Origin: Marinosulfonomonas sp.
Lineage (GTDB): Bacteria > Pseudomonadota > Alphaproteobacteria > Rhodobacterales > Rhodobacteraceae
Assembly: GCA_026989405.1 (NCBI GenBank)
Contig: JALSJL010000281.1
Span: 1-16,022, forward strand
Reading direction: 5' to 3'
DNA length: 16,022 nucleotides
Program-made: the position numbers and the translations under genes
Shown: positions 7,296 through 13,217 of the stretch, piece after piece
Layout of the letters: each line of letters starts with the position of its first letter
Numbering within the stretch: the first letter of the stretch is position 1
The notes under the pieces: generated by a model
Database searches by the model: none
What the model was told of the DNA's origin: nothing
Seen by the model: only the letters and a program-made list of their open reading frames with translations

Positions 7296-7595
7296 TCAGT
7301 TGCAAAAGGCCCGCGCGGCCTGCACATAGGCAGCATACCGCTCGAGAAACCGAGACCGCGCCGCCCGATCAGACGCCTGCATGTCCTCCAGCCGCTCCGG
7401 CTTGCTGAAAAATGAGGCTGCCAGCTTCTGGTCACGCGCCGAAAGCGTCAGGTTCGCGGCCTGCTGGATGCAGCCACATAACGCCCGGCTGCGGGCTTCA
7501 CGGTCAGATCGCAGGCAGGCGCGTTCAATCTGCTGGGCCTGCGCCAGGGGGGCTGTGGCGGCCCAAAGGGCCAGCGCCAGAATTGTCGACTTCAT
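7296..7595 (-). CDS. Small secreted four-cysteine protein (family often mis-named 'arginine transporter')
   Basis: Encodes 99 residues with a clear signal peptide (MKSTILALALWAATAPLAQA, cleavage after Ala20). The mature part has exactly four Cys (27, 40, 42, 98). The pattern 'ACLRSDREARSRALCGCIQQAANLTLSARDQ ..FF..P..' broken over 26-70 is a conserved family of Rhodobacterales that databases label 'arginine transporter' without a basis visible in the sequence; it has no membrane segment beyond the signal. Two disulfides are plausible in the periplasm. Start: the frame is open further upstream, but the ATG at 7595 gives the signal peptide and is preceded by AGAGAGA. It is the first gene of a unit with the FAD oxidoreductase, joined by TGAATG. 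A functional link with that enzyme is inference only. Confidence 0.8.
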   Translation of the reverse strand: MKSTILALALWAATAPLAQAQQIERACLRSDREARSRALCGCIQQAANLTLSARDQKLAASFFSKPERLEDMQASDRAARSRFLERYAAYVQAARAFCN

Positions 7596-7629
7596 GCTGT
7601 CTCTCTTTCGTTCGACCACCCCGGGGGCA

Positions 7630-7658
7630 AGATGCCAGAGAGCACCGGCATGGGTCAA
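7630..7658 (-). promoter_or_regulatory. Possible promoter of the secreted protein/oxidoreductase unit
   Basis: On the minus strand TTGACC (7658-7653) and GCATCT (7635-7630) are 17 bases apart, 35 bases upstream of the ATG at 7595. The -35 is good and the -10 is weak. Confidence 0.35.
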
Positions 7659-7683
7659 TTCACAAACGCGCCGCCAATACGGA

Positions 7684-7717
7684 TCTGGCCCGGCCTGCAA
7701 GAGCACACCGGGCCAGA
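7684..7717 (-). terminator. Perfect 10-bp inverted repeat downstream of the yfdX-like gene
   Basis: TCTGGCCCGG (7684-7693) and CCGGGCCAGA (7708-7717) are perfectly complementary around a 14-base loop. It begins 25 bases after the stop of the yfdX-like gene on the minus strand. There is no T-run, so the terminator call is tentative. Confidence 0.5.
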
Positions 7718-7741
7718 CTGGCCGCCTTGCGTCAGCCCATC

Positions 7742-8632
7742 CTAGTTGGCGGCATCCGCATGTTCGCGCCCAAGATCCTGAAACAAGCCCTTGAGCTTGT
7801 CGAAGAACCCTTCGCCCGAACCGCCATCCGCAACCTTCTTGCGAATTTCCTTCATCTCGTCTTTCAGAGGATCGAAGGCATCCGGCCCACCATACTGCAG
7901 GGCTTCACCCTTGGCGATTTGCGTGTCCAGCGCGTCGAGAAGCAGCGCCAGTTTCGCGTTTTCATCGTCTGTCCGATCTGCCTTGGCACTGAGAACTTTC
8001 GCTTCTTCAATCAGCAGCTGCGCGTTCAGAAGCGGCAGCGGCACAACCGTGTCGACGACCACAAGCGTGTTCAAGGCGTTTGCCAGCACCGCCGCGGCCT
8101 CGTCAGTGTTGCCTTCCTTGATCAGCGCGGCCGCCGATTTCAGCGCCAGCGGGTAGGTGCCAAGCGGGATATATGTGGTCGAGATGTCGATCTCGCTGGC
8201 CAGGGTCGAGATGATCGGACGCGCCAGTTGCAACTGATCGTCATCGATCAGCCGTGCCGCCAGCTTGCGGGTGCGCTCGATGTCTGCCGGGCTTGCCGCG
8301 ATGTCGAGCACGGTTGTCGCGACATCGACCGGAGCCAGTTCCAGCCCCGGGTTTTGCTCAAGCACGACTTCAAGCTTGCCGGTCGCCACTTCAAGAGCCG
8401 CGACGGCATCGTCGTTCCTGTCCTCTGCCAGTGCCTTGATCGCTTCACCGGTCTTGTCCAGGGCGGCAATCGCGTCTTCCAGAACCTGGTCGGCATCTGA
8501 GCGCGCCTGCGCTTCGGCTGCCGCATTGTCCTGCGCCTGCATGTCGGTCTTGGCCTGATCTTGTGCCACGGCAGGCACACTGGCAAGGGATGCCAGCGAC
8601 AGGGCGAGTATGGTATTTTTCCAGTTCAACAT
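7742..8632 (-). CDS. YfdX-family periplasmic protein
   Basis: Encodes 296 residues. A signal peptide (LASLASVPAVA, cleavage after Ala23) is followed by an acidic, mostly helical protein. Residues 146-204 carry the YfdX-type core: EIDISTTYIPLGTYPLAL, then LIKEGNTDEAAAVLANAL, then VVPLPLLNA. The Ala/Asp-rich N-terminal part (about 24-100) is predicted helical, and the C-terminus (271-290) has an amphipathic stretch after a Gly-rich hinge. E. coli YfdX is a periplasmic chaperone-like protein induced with the acid-response regulator EvgA and associated with oxalate/acid tolerance. No oxalate genes (frc/oxc) are next to this one, so the trigger here is unknown. ATG 8632 has AAGGAA as ribosome site. 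A promoter candidate lies about 130 bases upstream. Confidence 0.78.
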   Translation of the reverse strand: MLNWKNTILALSLASLASVPAVAQDQAKTDMQAQDNAAAEAQARSDADQVLEDAIAALDKTGEAIKALAEDRNDDAVAALEVATGKLEVVLEQNPGLELAPVDVATTVLDIAASPADIERTRKLAARLIDDDQLQLARPIISTLASEIDISTTYIPLGTYPLALKSAAALIKEGNTDEAAAVLANALNTLVVVDTVVPLPLLNAQLLIEEAKVLSAKADRTDDENAKLALLLDALDTQIAKGEALQYGGPDAFDPLKDEMKEIRKKVADGGSGEGFFDKLKGLFQDLGREHADAAN

Positions 8633-8757
8633 TTTCGTTCCTTTCAGGTTTGCAATTCGGAAATTGCGCCCCGATCCGGACGATCAGCTGACGGGAAAGT
8701 TCCCAACGAAAACAGACAGCTTGAGCGATCCGAAATCAGAGAGTACTTCCAAGGCTG

Positions 8758-8785
8758 GATGTAGGGCGGTCTCGTAGCGCGTCAA
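8758..8785 (-). promoter_or_regulatory. Possible promoter of the yfdX-like gene
   Basis: On the minus strand TTGACG (8785-8780) and TACATC (8763-8758) are 16 bases apart in the 237-base gap between the two minus-strand genes. This would give a leader of about 118 nt before the ATG at 8632. Confidence 0.4.
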
Positions 8786-8869
8786 GAGCGCGGGGGTGTG
8801 AAAGTTGCGGGGGTCTGCAAGGGCAGGGTGCGTTTTCAACCCGCCATTTCACGACCTGTGTTTCCTCGG

Positions 8870-10150
8870 TCAGCTTGGATTGTCGGGCTGTTCAAATCCA
8901 TCCAGCAGTTCATCAACTGCTTTTCCTGGTTTCACTTCGCCGGAAATAAGCTTGCCGACAAAACTGCCAACACCGGCACCTGCCGGCCCCCCTACCATGG
9001 CTCCGACCCCTGTACAGAGCAGAATTATCCCGGCTGGAACGGTTGCTTTGGCGGCATTTTCCGGGGTGGTGTAGGTACGAAATTCGCGGCGCATTTTCAG
9101 TTGGTATTTCTGCGACCAAACAGCCAGTTTCCCTGCCTTTTCATCGCTGATATCTTCGTCCTGATCGGGCAGTTCGCCGAGTAATTCTTTCAATTTTCCG
9201 GATAGTTTCTCCAAGAATGCCAACAGGTTTTCGCGGTACTCTGGTTCAAGGTTGTTCAGCCCCCGCACATACTCAGAATGTTGGGCGATTTGTTCGAGCA
9301 ACCCAGCAACCGTTAGCGCAATTGCCTCCCGATTGAGTTTTACTCGTTGAGCGATTGCAGACTTCTCGGATTTGCTTATCTCAATTGGTTCATCACCGGT
9401 GCGATCTTGAGGAACTGGCGGGAACTTTGCCTTGGTCTCCTCGATCAGCTCCGCAATCCGCGCCGGCCCCTTTTCCCAGTCCGCATCCGGGATCAGCGCG
9501 ATTTCTTTCTGCAATTCCCAATCCAGCGGTTTTCCGTCAAGAAAACCATGATACCACTCGCGCCAGAAGGCGAATTCCGGGGTCTCCATCAGGCTCGGTC
9601 GGCCAGCCAGTGCTTCGGTGAGCCAATCCGGCGCACCCGGCTGGTGCCAGAGCGGGGTTTCGAAAAGCCTGGATGGATCGGTCTTTGTGTCGGCGGCAAG
9701 TGCGGCATCGAGGGTATCGGCGGCAAGGTCAACAAGGGGCGCAAGGGCGATACGCACGGCATCATCGGCACGGGAGGCAGCGCGGACGGCATCTGCGCCA
9801 GCACCTGCAGCATCGGCGGCACGGGCGGCAGCAATGTCGGTGCTTAAGACATAGGCGACATCGGTGGCGGCATGGGCGATTTCTGCGGCGGCACGGGCGG
9901 CATCGACAGCGACACGGGCAGCCTCGGCGGCGGCCCTGACTTCGGGGGATGGCATGGTGCCCGCAACCACCGACGTCAGAATGGCACGGGCTGTCAAGAG
10001 CGCGAGCGGTTTTTGCCAATCCGCTTTGCCATCGAAGGCCACGGCAAACGGAAACACCCGCAACGCCGCCCGCGCCGCGATCTTGACACAGGTTTCCTGC
10101 GTCTGCCCCTTCAGCCAGCTTTCAAATTCTTCCCGGTCCAAACCCGTCAA
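8870..10150 (-). CDS. Hypothetical protein: Ala-rich middle, WREWY module, C-terminal glycine-zipper membrane segment
   Basis: Encodes 426 residues from a TTG start; an in-frame TGA lies immediately upstream and GGAG sits 4 bases before the TTG, so no earlier start exists. Four parts can be seen. Residues 1-65 (DREEFESWLKGQ..ETCVKIAARAALRV) are a conserved-looking helical head. Residues 70-155 are very Ala-rich with regularly spaced Arg/Asp. Residues 165-245 hold FAFWREWYHGFLDGKPLDW and LIPDADWEKGPARIAELI, a module I have seen in several Rhodobacterales hypotheticals. Residues 262-330 are charged and probably helical or coiled. A hydrophobic stretch at about 366-402 has Gly at 383, 387, 391, 395 and 399, a textbook glycine zipper. 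There is no signal peptide. Function unknown; a membrane-inserting or oligomerising role is inference. It diverges from lepA. Confidence 0.8.
   Translation of the reverse strand: MTGLDREEFESWLKGQTQETCVKIAARAALRVFPFAVAFDGKADWQKPLALLTARAILTSVVAGTMPSPEVRAAAEAARVAVDAARAAAEIAHAATDVAYVLSTDIAAARAADAAGAGADAVRAASRADDAVRIALAPLVDLAADTLDAALAADTKTDPSRLFETPLWHQPGAPDWLTEALAGRPSLMETPEFAFWREWYHGFLDGKPLDWELQKEIALIPDADWEKGPARIAELIEETKAKFPPVPQDRTGDEPIEISKSEKSAIAQRVKLNREAIALTVAGLLEQIAQHSEYVRGLNNLEPEYRENLLAFLEKLSGKLKELLGELPDQDEDISDEKAGKLAVWSQKYQLKMRREFRTYTTPENAAKATVPAGIILLCTGVGAMVGGPAGAGVGSFVGKLISGEVKPGKAVDELLDGFEQPDNPS
9686..9943 (-). repeat. Degenerate Ala-codon repeat tract inside the 426-residue protein
   Basis: This stretch encodes residues 70-155 with units such as AEAARVAVDAARAAAE, AAARAADAAGAGA and AVRAASRADDAV. 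At DNA level on the plus strand, variants of GCGGCACGGGCGGCA recur. It looks like expansion of a short helical unit rather than an exact tandem repeat. Confidence 0.65.
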
Positions 10151-10227
10151 TCATCTCCAAACCTGTCCCGGCCACCCTGCCAGCCATCCCACCCCATATC
10201 AACCCACCCGCCCGGCCTCGCCGGGCA

Positions 10228-10277
10228 GCGCCTGCCTGCCCCCCGGCAGGCGCATTCGCGCCCGCCCAGGCAGGCGC
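10228..10277. repeat. Three copies of a 9-bp element forming mutually exclusive hairpins upstream of lepA
   Basis: GCGCCTGCC (10228-10236) is the exact reverse complement of GGCAGGCGC, which occurs twice, at 10245-10253 and 10269-10277. The first arm can therefore pair with either of the two later copies, with loops of 8 or 32 bases. The surroundings contain further GC-rich inverted repeats (CCCGGC/GCCGGG near 10211-10226). The element lies in the 209-base gap between the divergent starts of the 426-residue protein and lepA. Confidence 0.5.
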
Positions 10278-10322
10278 CGCCCTGCGGTGGCGCGCAAACC
10301 CCGCCACGCGCCCCTTCCCACC

Positions 10323-10350
10323 TTGACGCCTCCGCCTTACCCAGCCATAT
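10323..10350 (+). promoter_or_regulatory. Possible lepA promoter giving a leaderless mRNA
   Basis: TTGACG (10323-10328) and CCATAT (10345-10350) are 16 bases apart; CATATC at 10346-10351 would give 17. Transcription would begin about 7 bases after the -10, that is at or within a few bases of the lepA ATG at 10360. No ribosome site precedes that ATG, consistent with a leaderless message. Confidence 0.4.
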
Positions 10351-10359
10351 CCCGTCCCC

Positions 10360-12159
10360 ATGACCGACCTTGAACACATCCGCAATTTCTCCATCGTCGC
10401 CCATATAGACCACGGGAAATCCACGCTCGCCGACCGGCTGATCCAGCTGACCGGCACTGTTGCCGAACGCGATATGCAGGCGCAGATGCTCGACACCATG
10501 GATATCGAGCGTGAACGCGGCATCACCATCAAGGCCAACTCGGTGCGCATCGAATATCCGGCGCAGGATGGGCAGACCTATATCCTCAACCTGATCGACA
10601 CGCCGGGCCACGTGGATTTCGCCTATGAGGTCTCCCGCTCCATGCGCGCCGTCGAAGGCTCGCTGCTGGTGGTGGACGCCTCCCAGGGCGTCGAGGCGCA
10701 GACGCTCGCCAATGTCTACCAGGCCATCGATGCCGACCACGAAATCGTGCCGGTGCTCAACAAGGTCGACCTGCCGGCCGCCGAACCCGACCGGGTGCGC
10801 GAACAGATCGAGGACGTGATCGGCATCGACGCCTCCGACGCCATCGAGATCTCGGCCAAGACCGGCGTCGGCATCCCGGACGTTCTGGAAGCCATCGTGC
10901 ACCGCCTGCCACCGCCCCAGGGCGAGCGCGACGCGCCGCTGAAGGCGATGCTGGTCGATAGCTGGTATGACCCCTACCTTGGCGTCGTGGTGATGATCCG
11001 CGTCATCGACGGGGTGATCCGCAAGGGCGACAAGATCAAGATGATGCAGACCGGCGCCACCTACGGGGTGGACCGGCTGGCGGTTCTGAAACCCGAAATG
11101 GTCGACATCCCCGAGCTTGGCCCCGGCGAAATCGGCGTGCTGACGGCCTCGATCAAGCAAGTCCGCGACACCCGCGTCGGCGACACCATCACGCACGAAA
11201 AGAAACCCTGCGCCGAGCCGCTGCCGGGCTTCAAGCCGGCCCAGCCCGTGGTGTTCTGCGGCCTCTTCCCGGTGGACAGCGCCCAGTTCGAGGACCTGCG
11301 CGAGGCGATCGAGAAACTGGCGCTGAACGACGCCTCCTTTACCTACGAGATGGAAACCTCGGCCGCCCTCGGCTTCGGCTTTCGCTGCGGCTTCCTCGGG
11401 CTCTTGCACCTCGAGGTGATCCGCGACCGGCTGGAACGCGAATACGACATCGACCTGATCACCACCGCGCCATCGGTGATCTACCACGTGTATTTGCGCG
11501 ACGGCACCATGCAGGAGCTTCACAACCCCGCCGACATGCCTGACCTGACGCTGGTCGACCACATCGAGGAACCCCGCATCAAGGCGACGATCCTGGTGCC
11601 CGACGACTACCTCGGCGTAGTGCTGAAACTCTGCCAGGATCGCCGCGGCATCCAGCTTGACCTGACCTATGCCGGCTCTCGCGCCATGGTGGTCTATGAC
11701 CTGCCGCTGAACGAGGTGGTGTTCGACTTCTACGACCGGCTGAAATCGGTCACCAAGGGCTATGCGTCCTTCGACTACCAGATGATCGGCTACCGCGAGG
11801 ACCACTTGGTCAAGATGCAGATACTCGTGAACGAGGAACCGGTAGACGCGCTTTCGACCATGGTGCACCGCGACCGCGCCGAGGAACGCGGCCGCGCGAT
11901 GGTGGAAAAGCTGAAAGAGCTGATCCCGCGCCACATGTTCAAGATCCCGATCCAGGCGGCCATCGGCGGGCGGGTCATTGCTCGCGAGACGCTATCGGCG
12001 ATGCGCAAGGACGTGACGGCGAAGTGTTACGGGGGGGATGCGACGCGCAAGAAAAAGCTGCTGGAGAAGCAGAAGAAGGGTAAGAAGAAGATGCGGGAGT
12101 TCGGCAAGGTGAGCATTCCGCAGGAGGCGTTTATCAATGCGTTGAAGATGGATGGTTAG
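10360..12159 (+). CDS. lepA: Elongation factor 4 (LepA), ribosome back-translocating GTPase
   Basis: A 599-residue translational GTPase, exactly the usual LepA length. G-domain motifs: AHIDHGKST (14-22), switch region ERGITIKA (52-59), DTPGH (80-84), NKVD (134-137) and SAK (165-167). The GFGFRCGFLGLLHLEV stretch, and the LepA-specific basic C-terminus with CYGGDATRKKKLLEKQKKGKKKM, distinguish it from EF-G. It acts on ribosomes in the cytoplasm, where it has been proposed to reverse mistranslocation and to aid 30S maturation. The ATG at 10360 (MTDLEHIRNFSIVAHIDHGK) matches the family start, but the bases before it (CCCGTCCCC) contain no Shine-Dalgarno. Here lepA is not followed by signal peptidase lepB, unlike in enterobacteria. 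No convincing intrinsic terminator follows. Codon use is the strongly GC-ending pattern of a housekeeping gene. Confidence 0.98.
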   Translation: MTDLEHIRNFSIVAHIDHGKSTLADRLIQLTGTVAERDMQAQMLDTMDIERERGITIKANSVRIEYPAQDGQTYILNLIDTPGHVDFAYEVSRSMRAVEGSLLVVDASQGVEAQTLANVYQAIDADHEIVPVLNKVDLPAAEPDRVREQIEDVIGIDASDAIEISAKTGVGIPDVLEAIVHRLPPPQGERDAPLKAMLVDSWYDPYLGVVVMIRVIDGVIRKGDKIKMMQTGATYGVDRLAVLKPEMVDIPELGPGEIGVLTASIKQVRDTRVGDTITHEKKPCAEPLPGFKPAQPVVFCGLFPVDSAQFEDLREAIEKLALNDASFTYEMETSAALGFGFRCGFLGLLHLEVIRDRLEREYDIDLITTAPSVIYHVYLRDGTMQELHNPADMPDLTLVDHIEEPRIKATILVPDDYLGVVLKLCQDRRGIQLDLTYAGSRAMVVYDLPLNEVVFDFYDRLKSVTKGYASFDYQMIGYREDHLVKMQILVNEEPVDALSTMVHRDRAEERGRAMVEKLKELIPRHMFKIPIQAAIGGRVIARETLSAMRKDVTAKCYGGDATRKKKLLEKQKKGKKKMREFGKVSIPQEAFINALKMDG

Positions 12160-12379
12160 CCGGCCATTTTTAGGGCGGGTGCGGGAAAGCGGTTTGCGAA
12201 GCAAATTGCGGCCACACGGCGTGGGATTTTGGTGTGTGAAGACTCTTTTTCAGTGCCGGTCCGGGGATTCAGAGTAGTTTTCAGGATGATTTAGAAAAGG
12301 TCATTCAACAAAATGGACCATCTTGCACACCGAAACATGCTATTTTAGCTGCGTTTGGGTGGGAGGCAGTTCATCCCTC

Positions 12380-12400
12380 TAGGTCATCATCGCTGACCTA
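12380..12400 (-). other. Stem-loop spanning the stop codon of the four-Cys secreted protein gene
   Basis: TAGGTCA (12380-12386) and TGACCTA (12394-12400) pair perfectly with a 7-base loop. The minus-strand stop codon TAG (12400-12398) is inside the stem. No T-run follows on the minus strand. The remaining part of the 12160-12397 gap shows no gene, only a short TTTGC/GCAAA stem at 12193-12205. Confidence 0.4.
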
Positions 12401-12886
12401 TCCGGGGTCACCATTTGACTTGAAACTGTTGACGCATAGTTGGTTGGTGTAAGCAGCAATTTGATCCTGTTTGGCCAATGCCACACACGCCAAATAGACT
12501 TTAGAATTGACTGTTTCAATATTCATTTGGCGTCGTCTCTCCGCCAACGCTTTTTCTTGCTCCAAGCGGCGTTGCCTTTGAATACTTGTCTCTTTCCCAA
12601 TAGACGAAGCTACCACATAAGAACCCCGATCAGGTAAGAATACTACCTCTGCATCGATCCCTCGGTAGTCCGCATAGCAATTTATCGCTTTTTCTTGGGA
12701 AAATAATGGAGTGTAGTCCTCCATCGCACCCCACTTCTCGGTTAGTTCTTTGAGTTTTTCTCCGTTGCTTCCATCGACACACGTATCAATCGTCTCACTT
12801 ATTAGGGCTTTTACCGAGGCATTTTGCGCGGCGACAGGACTGGCGATAAATATCGAGGTACTAGCAATTGCTAAAAGTCTTTTCAC
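12398..12886 (-). CDS. Secreted four-cysteine protein of unknown function, AT-richer than its surroundings
   Basis: Encodes 162 residues from a GTG at 12886, preceded by GAGG at suitable spacing. It has a signal peptide (MKRLLAIASTSIFIASPVAA, cleavage after Ala20). The mature protein contains four Cys (36, 70, 134, 151), compatible with two disulfides. A strongly charged helical stretch (about 100-122, QRQRRLEQEKALAERRRQ) could form a coiled coil. I do not recognise the family. Codon use is visibly different from the neighbours: many A/T-ending codons and AT-rich flanks, against the GC-ending pattern of lepA and phnA, which suggests later acquisition. No partner gene is adjacent. The alternative that it is a non-coding shadow is unlikely because of the signal peptide, the ribosome site and the lack of a competing frame. 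Confidence 0.7.
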   Translation of the reverse strand: MKRLLAIASTSIFIASPVAAQNASVKALISETIDTCVDGSNGEKLKELTEKWGAMEDYTPLFSQEKAINCYADYRGIDAEVVFLPDRGSYVVASSIGKETSIQRQRRLEQEKALAERRRQMNIETVNSKVYLACVALAKQDQIAAYTNQLCVNSFKSNGDPG

Positions 12887-12953
12887 GATGTGGCCTCGCG
12901 TTCAAGAACACAATTTCGGGTTGCTCAGGTGTAGAGTGCTTCTCTCATTGATT

Positions 12954-12981
12954 TCAATAGTAAAATCTCCACAACTGGCAA
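12954..12981 (-). promoter_or_regulatory. Possible promoter of the four-Cys secreted protein gene
   Basis: On the minus strand TTGCCA (12981-12976) and TATTGA (12959-12954) are 16 bases apart in the AT-rich patch upstream of the GTG at 12886. Another candidate, TTGAAA with TACACC 18 bases on, lies closer to the gene. Confidence 0.3.
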
Positions 12982-12996
12982 AAAAATGGCGTTGTG

Positions 12997-13008
12997 CTGA
13001 GGCCTCAG
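12997..13008. repeat. Perfect 12-bp palindrome CTGAGGCCTCAG
   Basis: CTGAGGCCTCAG reads the same on both strands. It lies just upstream of the promoter candidate for the minus-strand gene, at the border between AT-rich and GC-rich sequence. It could be a dimeric regulator's operator, or chance. Confidence 0.4.
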
Positions 13009-13065
13009 AGCCCCTACGCAACCACATCATGAAGCACCCCTTCAACATCCCCCCGCAACCCGCTG

Positions 13066-13204
13066 ACCGCCAAGGCTTTCTCGACTTATCCACCGGTTTT
13101 CCACCGCAATTCCAACGACTTATCCCCAAGAAATTTCGCCACTCCCGCGAAAAACCCTTGCCCGACTCAGCCATCTGCGCGACCTTGTCCCTACCGCCAA
13201 GGCT
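13066..13204 (+). repeat. 12-bp direct repeat ACCGCCAAGGCT flanking the DnaA-like boxes
   Basis: ACCGCCAAGGCT occurs at 13066-13077 and again at 13193-13204, in the same orientation and 127 bases apart. The three DnaA-like boxes lie between the copies, and the candidate RNA begins just after the second. Confidence 0.6.
13086..13128 (+). promoter_or_regulatory. Cluster of three DnaA-box-like nonamers
   Basis: TTATCCACC (13086-13094), TTTTCCACC (13097-13105) and TTATCCCCA (13120-13128) lie in the same orientation. They resemble the DnaA box consensus TTATCCACA with one, two and one mismatches. The first two are spaced 11 bases start to start, about one helical turn. No dnaA, hemE, parA or repABC gene is nearby and no AT-rich unwinding region is adjacent, so this need not be an origin. 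Confidence 0.4.
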
Positions 13205-13217
13205 CTTCGGAACCAAA

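Larger units (their letters stand above)
12887..13217. other. Non-coding stretch with AT-rich part, palindrome and DnaA-like boxes
   Basis: I see no credible protein gene here. The left part (to about 12990) is AT-rich and should contain the promoter of the minus-strand secreted protein gene. A perfect 12-bp palindrome, a 12-bp direct repeat and three DnaA-box-like nonamers follow and are listed separately. A minus-strand reading of about 100 codons covers much of it but lacks family resemblance and codon bias. Confidence 0.5.

Noticed and set aside
10147..11934. Long minus-strand open frame opposite lepA (595 codons)
   Set aside because: Antisense shadow; His/Asp/Val-rich composition is typical of reading GC3-rich codons backwards.
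12150..12175. Terminator of lepA at GCCGGC followed by ATTTTT
   Set aside because: GCCGGC is only self-complementary without room for a loop; no real stem is formed.
13086..13128. Chromosomal replication origin
   Set aside because: Only three imperfect boxes, no AT-rich unwinding element, and none of the usual origin neighbours.
12902..13216. Minus-strand frame of 104 codons upstream of the RNA candidate
   Set aside because: No family resemblance or codon bias, and it crosses the AT/GC composition border and the DnaA-like boxes.
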